DNA of 64,000 bases from Anaerolineae bacterium. GTDB lineage: Bacteria; Chloroflexota; Anaerolineae; Anaerolineales; Anaerolineaceae. The notes under the pieces are model-generated. The model did no database searches. It was not told where the DNA came from and saw nothing but the letters and a program-made list of their open reading frames with translations. This document shows positions 35,619-44,568 of the stretch, one piece after another. The DNA lies in the NCBI GenBank assembly GCA_013178095.1, contig JABLXK010000001.1:186001-250000 (forward strand). Direction: 5' to 3'. How positions within the stretch are numbered: position 1 is the first letter of the stretch; every line of letters starts with the position of its first letter. A program made the position numbers and the translations under genes.

Positions 35619-36617
35619 ATGGATTGGAAGAATAAAGTCATTCTGGTAACCGGCGGTACCGGTTCCTTTGGGAAAAAATTTATCGAGATTGTGTTGAAAG
35701 AATACACGCCCGCCAAGCTGATCGTGTTCAGCCGCGACGAGCAGAAACAGCACGAAATGCGCCAGGCGGGTTTTGATCATCCCAACCTGCGCTACTTCAT
35801 CGGCGACATCCGCGATTACCAGCGCCTGCGCCGCGCTTTCGAGGGAGTTGACTTCGTGGTGCACGCCGCCGCACTCAAACAGGTGCCGGCTTGCGAGTAC
35901 AACCCCATGGAAGCCGTCAAGACCAACATCCTGGGCAGCAGCAATGTGATCGACGCGGCGTTGGATGCCAACGTTGAAAAAGTAATCGCGCTCAGCACTG
36001 ACAAGGCGGTCAACCCCATCAACCTGTACGGCGCCACCAAGCTGGCGGCCGAAAAACTCTTCGTGCAGAGCAACGCCTACGCCGGCGGGCGCAAATCGCG
36101 CTTCGCCTGCGTGCGCTACGGCAACGTGGTTGGCAGCCGCGGCAGCGTGGTGCCCGTGTTCCTGCGCCAGCGCGACGAAGGCGTGATCACTATCACCGAC
36201 GAACGCATGACACGTTTCTGGATCTCACTCGAACAGGGCGTGCGCTTTGTGATCCGATGTCTGGATGAAATGCACGGCGGCGAGGTTTTTGTACCCAAGA
36301 TTCCCAGCATGAAAGTGGTTGACCTGGCCAAAGTAGTCGCACCGCAGGCCAAAATCAACGTGATCGGCATCCGCCCCGGCGAAAAGCTGCACGAAGTGCT
36401 GATTTCCGAAGATGAAGCCCGCACGGTGGTGGAATTGGATGACATGTACGTGGTGCAGCCGGCCGAAGCATTATGGTTCGGGCGGGATTGGGAAAATAAA
36501 GGCAAATCCATCGCAGATGAGTTCCGCTACGCCAGCAACACCAACACGGAGTGGCTGTCGGTCGAGCAGATCGCGGCAATCGTGAACCAGGTGGAGGAGA
36601 GCCTGCAGAAGAGTTAG
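35619..36617 (+). CDS. UDP-GlcNAc 4,6-dehydratase (PseB/FnlA-like)
   Basis: A 332-residue SDR. TGGTGSFGKKF, the FSRDEQKQHEMR loop, HAAALKQVPACEYNPMEAVKTN, STDKAVNPINLYGATKLAAEK and RPGEKLHE are hallmarks of inverting UDP-N-acetylglucosamine 4,6-dehydratases. PseB opens pseudaminic acid synthesis; FnlA-like enzymes start N-acetyl-fucosamine. A NeuB-type synthase lies two genes downstream, which favours a nonulosonic-acid or deoxy-amino sugar route. No PseC aminotransferase is adjacent; the only DegT-type aminotransferase in the window is far downstream at 59688 under different regulation. Confidence 0.85.
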   Translation: MDWKNKVILVTGGTGSFGKKFIEIVLKEYTPAKLIVFSRDEQKQHEMRQAGFDHPNLRYFIGDIRDYQRLRRAFEGVDFVVHAAALKQVPACEYNPMEAVKTNILGSSNVIDAALDANVEKVIALSTDKAVNPINLYGATKLAAEKLFVQSNAYAGGRKSRFACVRYGNVVGSRGSVVPVFLRQRDEGVITITDERMTRFWISLEQGVRFVIRCLDEMHGGEVFVPKIPSMKVVDLAKVVAPQAKINVIGIRPGEKLHEVLISEDEARTVVELDDMYVVQPAEALWFGRDWENKGKSIADEFRYASNTNTEWLSVEQIAAIVNQVEESLQKS

Positions 36618-36623
36618 GTATTT

Positions 36624-37535
36624 ATGCGCATCCTGGTCACCGGCGCTTCCGGTCTTCTCGGATTGAATCTCTGCCTTAAGTATGCTCACGAACACGAACT
36701 GAGCGGCGTGGTCAATCGCCGTACCTTGCAGGACGCGCCTTTTCCAACCGTCCCGCTGGACCTGACAGACGGCGATGCGCTCAAAAAAGTACTGGATGAG
36801 AAGCAGCCGGAATACCTGATCCACTGCGCAGCAATGGCAGATGTGGATCGCTGCGAGCGCGACCCGGAGGAAGCCTGGCGCATCAACGCGCAGGCGCCGG
36901 CGCAGTTGGCGAGCCTGTGCGCCGAGAGGAACATCGGTTTCCTCCACGTTTCCACAGATGCGGTTTTCGACGGGGAACGCGGCAGCTATACCGAGGAAGA
37001 CCAACCCAATCCGCTTTCCGTGTATGCGCACACCAAACTGGAAGGCGAGCAGGGCGTGCTGGCCGCCAACAGCCATGCGCTGGTCATCCGCGTGAATTTT
37101 TACGGGTTCAGCCTGAGCGGCAGCCGCAGCCTGGCTGAATTCTTTTTATATAACCTGCTGGATAACAGGCCGGTGAAAGGTTTCACGGATGTGCATTTCT
37201 GCCCGCTGTACGTGGGCGACCTGGCGGAGGTTATGTTCGCCATGCTGGAAAAGAAACTAAGCGGGCTGTATCACGTGGTCAGCCCGGAATGCCTGAGCAA
37301 GTATGATTTCGGACGGCGCATTGCCGACCGTTTCGAGCTGGATGGAAGCCTGATCGCGCCGGTCTCCGTGTACGACGGGGGATTGCTGGCCAAACGCTCA
37401 CCTAACCTGACCTTGCGCGTGGATAAATTGCTGGCGGCTGGAATAATACTTCCCGGCCAGGCAGCCGGTTTGGAACATTTCCACACCCATTTCCAGCACG
37501 GATACCCCGAATTGATTAAATCTTATGCAGGATAA
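36624..37535 (+). CDS. RmlD-like sugar-nucleotide reductase
   Basis: A 303-residue SDR similar to dTDP-4-dehydrorhamnose reductase: TGASGLLGLNL, HCAAMADVDRCERDP, STDAVFDGERGSYTEED and the YxxxK pair in VYAHTKLEGE. RmlA, RmlB and RmlC are absent from the window, so it may act on another 4-keto sugar, for instance the product of the neighbouring dehydratase. It starts 6 nt after that gene. Confidence 0.78.
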   Translation: MRILVTGASGLLGLNLCLKYAHEHELSGVVNRRTLQDAPFPTVPLDLTDGDALKKVLDEKQPEYLIHCAAMADVDRCERDPEEAWRINAQAPAQLASLCAERNIGFLHVSTDAVFDGERGSYTEEDQPNPLSVYAHTKLEGEQGVLAANSHALVIRVNFYGFSLSGSRSLAEFFLYNLLDNRPVKGFTDVHFCPLYVGDLAEVMFAMLEKKLSGLYHVVSPECLSKYDFGRRIADRFELDGSLIAPVSVYDGGLLAKRSPNLTLRVDKLLAAGIILPGQAAGLEHFHTHFQHGYPELIKSYAG

Positions 37536-37557
37536 ATTCTAAATTCAGGAGGAAAAC

Positions 37558-38625
37558 ATGGAATTCAAAATTGGAGAACACTGGATCGGCGAAAAATATC
37601 CCACTTATTTCATCGCGGACATTGCCGCCAACCACGACGGGAACCTGGATCGCGCCAAGCAGTTGATCAAGCTGGCGAAAGATGCCGGTGCGGACGCGGC
37701 CAAATTCCAGAATTTCTCGGCGCCCAAGATCGTCTCCGATTTCGGTTTCAAATCCCTGGGAGGGCAGCAATCACACCAGTCCAAATGGAAGAAATCGGTC
37801 TTTGAAGTTTATTCGGATGCTTCGGTGTCGTCCGACTGGACGCCCATCCTGAAAGAAGAATGCGACAAGGTCAGCATCGATTATTTTTCCTCACCGTACG
37901 ATTTCGAAGCCACCGATATGCTGGATGCTTTCGTACCGGCTTACAAGATCGGCTCGGGCGAAATCGACTGGATTGAAGCCCTGGAAAGAATGGCCTCCAA
38001 AGGCAAGCCGGTGCTGTTGGCTACTGGCGCGGCCACCATCGGGGAAGTGCAGAAAGCCGTGCACGCCATCCAGGCGATCAACGAGCAGTTAGTACTGATG
38101 CAGTGCAACACCAACTACACCGCCGACCCGGATAACTTCAACCACATTCACCTGAATGTCCTGAAAACCTATGCTGTCATGTTCCCGGATGTGGTGCTGG
38201 GCCTCTCAGACCACACGCACGGCCATGCCACCGTGCTGGGTGCGGTGGCTTTGGGCGCCAGGGTGATCGAGAAACACTTCACCGACGATAATTCGCGCGA
38301 AGGACCGGATCATAAATTCGCCATGAACCCGCGCACCTGGGCGGACATGGTGGAGAACACCCGCCAGCTCGAAAAAGCCCTGGGTTCGGCCGACAAGCGT
38401 GTGGCGGGCAACGAGGTGGACACCGTGGTGATCCAGCGCCGCTGCCTGCGGGCAGCACGCGACCTGAAAGCGGGCGAGATATTGACGCGCGAGATGATCG
38501 ACGTGCTGCGGCCGGCCACCCCGGGCGCCATCCTGCCGGACCAGATTCAAAAAGTAGTTGGCATGAAGCTGCTGGTAGATGCGCCTTACGGCAAGGAGTT
38601 GCGCTGGGGCATGTTGTCGGATTAA
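37558..38625 (+). CDS. neuB: Nonulosonic acid synthase (NeuB family) with SAF domain
   Basis: A 355-residue synthase that condenses PEP with a six-carbon amino sugar to form a nine-carbon acid. ADIAANHDGNLDRAKQLIKLA, DAAKFQNF, YKIGSGEIDW, LMQCNTNY and SDHTHGHATVLGAVALGARVIEKHFT are typical. The C-terminal SAF/antifreeze-like domain (about 285-350; RRCLRAARDLKAGEILTREM) is present. Neighbouring dehydratase and reductase genes could supply a modified hexose. A second, shorter NeuB is encoded at 48007. Whether the product is neuraminic, legionaminic or pseudaminic-like cannot be told here. Confidence 0.85.
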   Translation: MEFKIGEHWIGEKYPTYFIADIAANHDGNLDRAKQLIKLAKDAGADAAKFQNFSAPKIVSDFGFKSLGGQQSHQSKWKKSVFEVYSDASVSSDWTPILKEECDKVSIDYFSSPYDFEATDMLDAFVPAYKIGSGEIDWIEALERMASKGKPVLLATGAATIGEVQKAVHAIQAINEQLVLMQCNTNYTADPDNFNHIHLNVLKTYAVMFPDVVLGLSDHTHGHATVLGAVALGARVIEKHFTDDNSREGPDHKFAMNPRTWADMVENTRQLEKALGSADKRVAGNEVDTVVIQRRCLRAARDLKAGEILTREMIDVLRPATPGAILPDQIQKVVGMKLLVDAPYGKELRWGMLSD

Positions 38626-38638
38626 ACAGGAGAGAAAA

Positions 38639-39748
38639 CTGCGCATTCTGTATTGTTCCCAAAATTACAGCCCGCATGACCACCGTTTCCTGACCGCGTT
38701 AAGCGAGACGGAACACGAGGTGCATTGGCTGCGCCTGGAGCAGGATGTGCGCCGGCAGGAAGCGCGGCCGGTGCCGGCGGGCATCCGCCCGGTGATCTGG
38801 CGCGAGGATGCCACGCGCACCGCCTGGACGGATTACCCGGAATTGAAAAATCGTTTCCGCGAGGTCGTACGCAGGATCCAACCAGACCTGGTGCATGCCG
38901 GGCCGCTGCAGCGCGTGGCGCTGCTGCCGGCCATGATTGGCTTTCACCCGCTGCTGAGTATGTCGTGGGGCTTCGACATCATGGAGGACGCTTACCGTGA
39001 CTTCATCTGGAGCGCCGCCACGCGCTACGTGCTCAAGCGCAGCGACTGGTTCACTGCGGATTGCCAGACGGTCAGGGAAAAAGTGGAAGGTTATGGTTTC
39101 CCGCCGGAGCGTATCACCATTTTTCCCTGGGGGGTAGATCTGGAGATCTTCCAGCCTAAGGACTGCCGCTACGAACGCAGCCAGATTGGCTATGAAGACG
39201 ACCTGCTGATCATGCACACGCGCTCGTGGGAGCCGCGTTATGGCGTGGATGTGGCGCTGGAGGGTTTCTGGCTCGCCTACCGGCAAAATCCCCGAATGCG
39301 TATGCTGATGATGGGCGGGGGCTCGCAGGAGCGCAAGGTCAAACAATTCGTAAAAGAAAAAGGACTGGAAGAACACATCCTTTTCTGCGGCTACAAGGAA
39401 AACGAAATTTTGGCCAAATATTACTGCGCGGCGGACGTTTACCTGAGCGCTTCACACATCGACGGCTCCTCGGTTGCGCTAATGGAAGCCATGGCCTGCG
39501 GCTGCGTGCCGCTGGTATCCGACATCCCGTCCAATTTGGAATGGGTGCGAGACGGGCAGGAAGGCTGGGCCTTCCAAGACGGAAATCCGGAGAGCCTGGC
39601 GGAGCGCATCCTCGAAATTTCCCGCAGCCGGGATACGCTGCGCGAGCATGGTCAACTGGCTCATCAAAAAGCCCGGCAGGACGCCAATTGGAAGGTCAAC
39701 TTCGCCAAACTGCTGGAGATTTACGGCAAAATGACCGCCCGATCGTGA
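38639..39748 (+). CDS. GT4-family glycosyltransferase, probable CTG start
   Basis: A GT-B glycosyltransferase of about 369 residues: N-terminal LRILYCSQNYSPHDHRF, and the C-terminal EX7E-type segment (YLSASHIDGSSVALMEAMACGCVPLVSDIPSN). The coding pattern starts right after an AGGAGAG ribosome site, where the only in-frame codon at proper distance is CTG (38639). An in-frame ATG at 38579 lies inside the neuB gene and would add 20 residues with no family resemblance. I therefore prefer the rare CTG start. Donor and acceptor are unknown. Confidence 0.85.
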   Translation: MRILYCSQNYSPHDHRFLTALSETEHEVHWLRLEQDVRRQEARPVPAGIRPVIWREDATRTAWTDYPELKNRFREVVRRIQPDLVHAGPLQRVALLPAMIGFHPLLSMSWGFDIMEDAYRDFIWSAATRYVLKRSDWFTADCQTVREKVEGYGFPPERITIFPWGVDLEIFQPKDCRYERSQIGYEDDLLIMHTRSWEPRYGVDVALEGFWLAYRQNPRMRMLMMGGGSQERKVKQFVKEKGLEEHILFCGYKENEILAKYYCAADVYLSASHIDGSSVALMEAMACGCVPLVSDIPSNLEWVRDGQEGWAFQDGNPESLAERILEISRSRDTLREHGQLAHQKARQDANWKVNFAKLLEIYGKMTARS

Positions 39749-39786
39749 TAGACTTGCCCTGATTTCGGAGACTAAGGAAAAGATTC

Positions 39787-40554
39787 ATGGAACGTGTCGT
39801 GTGCATCATTCAAGCCCGCATGGGCTCCAGCCGGCTGCCCGGCAAGGTGCTCAAGGACATCGGCGGAAAACCGATGCTGGGCTGGGTGGTGGAGCGCGTC
39901 CGGCAGAGCAATAAGATCGATCAGGTGGTGGTTGCCACCACAAGCGACGCGGGTGACGACCCGATCGTGGAGTATTGCCGGGATCAGCAGATCGATTGTT
40001 TCCGCGGGGACGTCTTCGACGTGCTGGACCGCTATTACCAGGCCGCCAGAAAATTTAAAGCAGACGTGGTGGTGCGCGTTACAGCCGATTGCCCATTAAT
40101 CGACCCGGCGGTGGTGGATCGCGCCATCGCTGAACTTCAGGAAAAGAAGCTGGACTTCAGCGCAAATCGCCTGCCGCCGCCCTTCAAACGCACCTATCCC
40201 ATTGGATTGGATGTAGAAGTGGCTACTATGGCGGCTTTGAGCGATGCCTGGCAGAATGCCAGGGAACAGCACGAACGCGAACATGTCATGCCCTACCTGT
40301 ACGCCGGGACGCGCCAGTTCAAGACCGGCGTGATCAACGCCCCCCAGGATTACGGCAGCCAGCGCTGGACAGTGGACACACCCGAAGACCTGGAATTCCT
40401 GCGCGGCATCGCGCGCCTGCTGGACGGGCGCATGGACTTTACCTGGGAGGAAATCCTGGCGCTGGTGCAGGCGCATCCCGAGTTGAGCACGCTCAACGCC
40501 GCGGTGCAGCACAAATTCATGAAAGAAGTGGACGTCCGCGCCGCAAAGAAATAA
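39787..40554 (+). CDS. SpsF/NeuA-like cytidylyltransferase-family protein
   Basis: A 255-residue protein with the nucleotidyltransferase start CIIQARMGSSRLPGKVLKDIGGKPMLGWV, the DCFRGDVFDVLDR pattern, and VRVTADCPLIDP. This matches the SpsF group related to CMP-sialate and CMP-Kdo synthetases. Such proteins usually activate nonulosonic or related acids as CMP-sugars. The preceding NeuB gene makes that plausible, but SpsF members are poorly characterised. Confidence 0.78.
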   Translation: MERVVCIIQARMGSSRLPGKVLKDIGGKPMLGWVVERVRQSNKIDQVVVATTSDAGDDPIVEYCRDQQIDCFRGDVFDVLDRYYQAARKFKADVVVRVTADCPLIDPAVVDRAIAELQEKKLDFSANRLPPPFKRTYPIGLDVEVATMAALSDAWQNAREQHEREHVMPYLYAGTRQFKTGVINAPQDYGSQRWTVDTPEDLEFLRGIARLLDGRMDFTWEEILALVQAHPELSTLNAAVQHKFMKEVDVRAAKK

Positions 40555-40575
40555 GGAAATAAGGTAAAGGGAACT

Positions 40576-41502
40576 TTGAGCGAGAAACTGCTGACCATAT
40601 TCACCACCCCCAAACCCTTCCGTGACAGCCACATCGTCACCATCCAGCGCAACGCGCTGCGTTCGTGGAAAGCGCTGGGGGAGGAGGTGGACGTGCTGGT
40701 GATCGGCAATGACGAGGGCGTGGCGGAGAACGCGCGCGCCCTGGGCGTGCGCCACATCCCGCAGGTCAAATGCAACTCGCACGGCACGCCCCTGATCAGC
40801 TCCATGCTGGCCAATGCGCGCGAACACAGCAGCAGCCCCTACCTGGCGATCATCAACACCGACATCATTCTTTTCCCGGATTTACTGGAAGCCATCCGCA
40901 GTATATCTGCATTTAAACAGCAATTTGTGTTGATTGGGCAGCGCTGGGACATGGACGTCACCGTGGAGCTGCCCGGCGAGGCGGAAGACTTTGCCCGCTT
41001 CAAACAGCGCGTGAAAGCGAAAGCCAAGCTGCACCCACCCATGGGCAGCGATTATTTCCTCTTTCCCCGCTCTTGCTACGAAACTATCCCCGACTTCGCC
41101 ATCGGGCGCGCCGGTTGGGATAACTGGTTCATCTTCAACAGCCGCTTCCAGGGCTGGCCGCTGGTGGATGCCACGCACGACGTGACCATCGTGCACCAGT
41201 CGCACGATTACCGCCACCTGCCGGGCGGGCAGCCGCATTACCGACTGCCGGAAACGGACGAGAACGTGGAGCAGGCCGGCGGTTACCACACCATCTTCAC
41301 CATCGCCGATGCGCAGTATGACCTGGTCGATGGAAAGCTTGTGAAAAAACCCCTGACCTTTAAAAAGATCGCGCGCGAGGTGGAGATCGCTCCGCTTACG
41401 CGTTTGCATTCCCACAGCCTGGGAAAGCTCTTTTTTTACCTGTATAACCCGCGCAAAGGTTACCAGGCATTGCGGAGTTGGTTGAAAAACCTGTTCCGTT
41501 AA
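40576..41502 (+). CDS. Putative GT-A-fold glycosyltransferase (glycan locus)
   Basis: A 308-residue soluble protein. It begins LLTIFTTPKPFRDSH and has an INTDIILFPDLLEAI segment that resembles the metal-binding D-x-D strand of GT-A enzymes, then GSDYFLFPRSCYETIPDFAIGRAGWDNWF, a substrate-loop pattern seen in glycosyltransferase-like proteins of polysaccharide loci. TTG start at 40576 with AAAGGGA upstream. It ends 4 nt into the opposing binding-protein gene. Family assignment is tentative. Confidence 0.6.
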   Translation: MSEKLLTIFTTPKPFRDSHIVTIQRNALRSWKALGEEVDVLVIGNDEGVAENARALGVRHIPQVKCNSHGTPLISSMLANAREHSSSPYLAIINTDIILFPDLLEAIRSISAFKQQFVLIGQRWDMDVTVELPGEAEDFARFKQRVKAKAKLHPPMGSDYFLFPRSCYETIPDFAIGRAGWDNWFIFNSRFQGWPLVDATHDVTIVHQSHDYRHLPGGQPHYRLPETDENVEQAGGYHTIFTIADAQYDLVDGKLVKKPLTFKKIAREVEIAPLTRLHSHSLGKLFFYLYNPRKGYQALRSWLKNLFR

Positions 41503-43436
41503 GGCAGGCAGTCCGTTCCATAATTGAAAGACTCTATCCCGGAAAGATCACTCAACCTGCCGCTTTGAAAGGCGCAGAAGTCATCGCGTGAAACCAGCAA
41601 GTTATTGCAGGTATACAAAGGAATGATGGCCAGGTCCTGGTTGAGGACGGTTTCCATTTCCTTTATCAAGGTTTGGCGGTCGGCTGCAAGGGGTGTTTCC
41701 GCCCATTGCCTGCAGAGCTCATCCACGCGCGCGTCGGATAATCCGCCGAAATTCAATCCCGCGTATTGATTCTCCGCCTTGGAAATATCCACGCTTTCCA
41801 CCAGCGGGCAGGGATTATCGGTCGGTACAATCCAGTTCACCTGCGCTAAATCCCAATTACCCTGGAAGATGGATTGCGCGGCTTCCTGATCCCAATAGAC
41901 CTGCGGCGCGGCCGCGATGATGTTCACCTGAAAACCGCATTCGGTTAAAGAAGCTTTAACTTGCTGCGCGGCGGCCAGGCTGCCAGCGTCATTCTCGACC
42001 AGGTAATGGATCGAGAGCGGCGTGCCGTCGGGAAGTCCGGCGATGCCCGCGGAGGTACGCGGTTCGCCTGCCTGCCAGCCGCTTTGCTCCAGCAGGGTAT
42101 TGCCGCGTGCCGGGTTGGGCGCCAGGGCTGTGTTGGGATTTTGCGCACCACCGCGGCCGTCGAAAGTGAAGGTATGGGGCGTTTGCACCAGATTATGAAA
42201 GACCGTCTCGGCCAGTTCGCCGCGTTCCAGGCAGGCTGCCGCGGCTTGCCGCATAGCCAGGTTATCGAAGAGCGCCTTACCTCCGTTGGCGTCCTCACGT
42301 CGGTTGAAGAGCAGCCAGGCAGCCCGTCCCTGCGGGGAGGCGCTGACTTTCACGGCCGGGTCGGAGAAATACTCCAGTAAAATGTGCAGCACGTCGAACT
42401 GGTCGGTCATATCTACCGTACCTGAGATCAGGTCACAGCCGTTTTGATCTACTTCGCCCTGGTATTCGCCCAGGTCAAACTTGAACTGCGCGTAGGGCTT
42501 GCGGTCGAATTTTAGATTGGCCAGGTTGGTATCGCCGTAGCTGTCAGTGATCTTGAAGATCAGCGTATCAAATTTGGGCAGGCCTTCACCCGCGCGGAAG
42601 TAATGCGGATTTTTAACCAGGCGGATGTACTCGCCCGCTTTCCACTCGTCCAGCACATAGGGCCCCCAGCCGAGCGGCTGGCGCGTGGAGGCGTCCGCGG
42701 TGAGCAGTTCGGCCGCGTTGTACTTTCCCCAGGCATGCTGGGGCAGGGGCTGCCAGAAATAGTCCGTGTAAGTATCCGTCACCAGGCCGGGCAAGCCGGT
42801 CCACTGCAGGGTGGTCTCGTCCAGCATGCGGTAGGTTTCGGTCTGCTCGACCGCGGCCTTGCCGCCGGGTGTGGCGGAGTCGGAAGCGAGTTGATAGCTA
42901 TACAGCGAGTCCGCGGCGGTGAGGGGCCGCCCGTCCGACCAGGCGAGACCGTCCAGCAGGCGGAAGGTGGCGCGGGGCTGATCGAGCTGCTGGGCGCTGC
43001 GGCCATCCCACGTGACGGCGCAATCGGCCTGGCGGCAGCCAGCGGGAAAGACGCGCGTGCCCGCTTGCAGGCTGACGACTTGCCCATGCGTGTCCACCAC
43101 TTTCATGCCGGCCTGTGCAGCGACTTGCGTATAGGCAATCTCCGGCAGGTTTTGCAGAATGACCGGCTGCGTTTCTCCATCGATCTCGTCGAATGGTCCA
43201 TCATAGATAGCCTGCAGCACGTCGCGCGCAGCTTGCGAACGCGCCGCGTAAAGGTAGAGCGATTCCGGCTCGTAACCCAGGCAGATGGTCAGCGTGCGCG
43301 CGTCATCCTGCGCGGGCGCCGATTCAGCAGGCGCGGCTGCTGCGGTTGATTGACCGGAATCGGCGGCAGGCACTGCGCAGGCGCTCAAGCCGGCGGCCAG
43401 CAGCAGGATGGGGAGAATCAAACGAGTGATTTTCAT
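41499..43436 (-). CDS. Oligopeptide/nickel-type ABC substrate-binding lipoprotein (SBP family 5)
   Basis: A lipoprotein of about 645 residues: signal with lipobox LSAC, Ala/Ser-rich spacer, then a family 5 binding protein (LTICLGYEPESLY, LDGLAWSDGRPLTAADSLYSY, KNPHYFRAGEGLPKFDTLIFKI, IIPLYTCNNLLVSRDDF). Family 5 proteins bind peptides, nickel chelates or sugars for ABC import. No import permease or ATPase is nearby, and it is antisense to and inside the glycan operon, so it is probably an insertion with its own promoter. The start is ambiguous between ATG 43451 and 43436; I use 43436, which gives the typical KITRLIL signal. Confidence 0.85.
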   Translation of the reverse strand: MKITRLILPILLLAAGLSACAVPAADSGQSTAAAAPAESAPAQDDARTLTICLGYEPESLYLYAARSQAARDVLQAIYDGPFDEIDGETQPVILQNLPEIAYTQVAAQAGMKVVDTHGQVVSLQAGTRVFPAGCRQADCAVTWDGRSAQQLDQPRATFRLLDGLAWSDGRPLTAADSLYSYQLASDSATPGGKAAVEQTETYRMLDETTLQWTGLPGLVTDTYTDYFWQPLPQHAWGKYNAAELLTADASTRQPLGWGPYVLDEWKAGEYIRLVKNPHYFRAGEGLPKFDTLIFKITDSYGDTNLANLKFDRKPYAQFKFDLGEYQGEVDQNGCDLISGTVDMTDQFDVLHILLEYFSDPAVKVSASPQGRAAWLLFNRREDANGGKALFDNLAMRQAAAACLERGELAETVFHNLVQTPHTFTFDGRGGAQNPNTALAPNPARGNTLLEQSGWQAGEPRTSAGIAGLPDGTPLSIHYLVENDAGSLAAAQQVKASLTECGFQVNIIAAAPQVYWDQEAAQSIFQGNWDLAQVNWIVPTDNPCPLVESVDISKAENQYAGLNFGGLSDARVDELCRQWAETPLAADRQTLIKEMETVLNQDLAIIPLYTCNNLLVSRDDFCAFQSGRLSDLSGIESFNYGTDCLP

Positions 43437-43542
43437 ATATTCTTTTCGCATGGATGGAAAAAGTGTAATTATGGTAGCATTATATCAATCCAAGCCATTG
43501 GATTGATAAGCATTTGACCCTTTTATTAAATGGAGAACAAGT

Positions 43543-44538
43543 TTGCCTAGAATTGGAATGAATCCCAGCCGCGGGAAAAAATCGGACTACACCCCCGCGC
43601 GCGTCACCGTGGCCGTGCTGACCTACGTCCCCAATTCCCTTGGTTATTTTGAAAACCGGCTGGAAGTCACCAAGACCTGCCTGCAAAGCATCATTAAAAA
43701 CACTACCGCGCCCTATGACCTGATGGTGTTCGACAATGCCAGCCGCCCCGAACTGGTCGATTATCTGCGCCAATTGAAGGACGATGGCGCCATCGATTTC
43801 CTGATGCTCTCGCAGCAGAACATCGGCAAGATCGGCGCGCTGCAATTGATGTTCCGCGCCGCGCCGGGCGAGGTGATCGCGTATTGCGATGACGACGTGT
43901 TTTACCTGCCGGGCTGGCTGGAGCGTAATCTGGAAGTGATCGACACCTTCCCCAACGTGGGCGTGGTTTCGGGCATGTACATCAAATCGCACATGAAGGA
44001 AGGCGTGGCTTCCACGTTGAAGTTCGCGCAATCCAAAGGCGTGCAGTGCCAAAAAGGCAACCTGGTCGATCCCGCGCTGGAGCAGCACTACATGGACCAG
44101 ATGGGGCGCACACCCGAAAAGTATAAGGAAGAAACCGCAGGATTGGAGGACGTGCTCATCACCTACAAAGGCATCCAGGTATGGGCTTCCGCCGGCCACT
44201 ACCAGTTCGTGGCCAAGAAAGCCGCCATCCTGGAAGCGCTGCCCAAAACCTGGTCGAGCAACCTGATGGGGCAGATGCGCGACCTGGATGTAGCCATCGA
44301 CAAACTGGGCTTGCTGCGGGTATGCACCACGCCGCCCACCCTGCGCCTGCTGGGCAACCAGATCGACGAGGCGGCTGCCAAAGTGATCGCGCAGTACGGT
44401 GTGGCGGTAGAGGCGGCCAAAGATAAGCCTAAGACTGCAACCGCGGGATTGAAAGCCAGGTTCTATCGCCTGCCGCTTGTCCGCAAAGTTGCTTACGCCA
44501 TTTACGAGAGAATGTTCAGGATCATCAATGCCGGTTAA
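43543..44538 (+). CDS. GT2-family glycosyltransferase
   Basis: A 331-residue GT-A enzyme: VTVAVLTYVPNSLGYFENRL start, DNASRPELVDYL nucleotide loop, and CDDDVFYLPGWLE carrying the metal-binding DDD. The C-terminal tail is basic and may bind membrane. TTG start at 43543 with GGAGAA upstream. It restarts the plus-strand run after the opposing lipoprotein gene, so a promoter may lie in the 100 nt before it. Confidence 0.83.
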   Translation: MPRIGMNPSRGKKSDYTPARVTVAVLTYVPNSLGYFENRLEVTKTCLQSIIKNTTAPYDLMVFDNASRPELVDYLRQLKDDGAIDFLMLSQQNIGKIGALQLMFRAAPGEVIAYCDDDVFYLPGWLERNLEVIDTFPNVGVVSGMYIKSHMKEGVASTLKFAQSKGVQCQKGNLVDPALEQHYMDQMGRTPEKYKEETAGLEDVLITYKGIQVWASAGHYQFVAKKAAILEALPKTWSSNLMGQMRDLDVAIDKLGLLRVCTTPPTLRLLGNQIDEAAAKVIAQYGVAVEAAKDKPKTATAGLKARFYRLPLVRKVAYAIYERMFRIINAG

Positions 44539-44568
44539 AAAAAGCACGGGAAAAGGAAAAAGAAAGCC

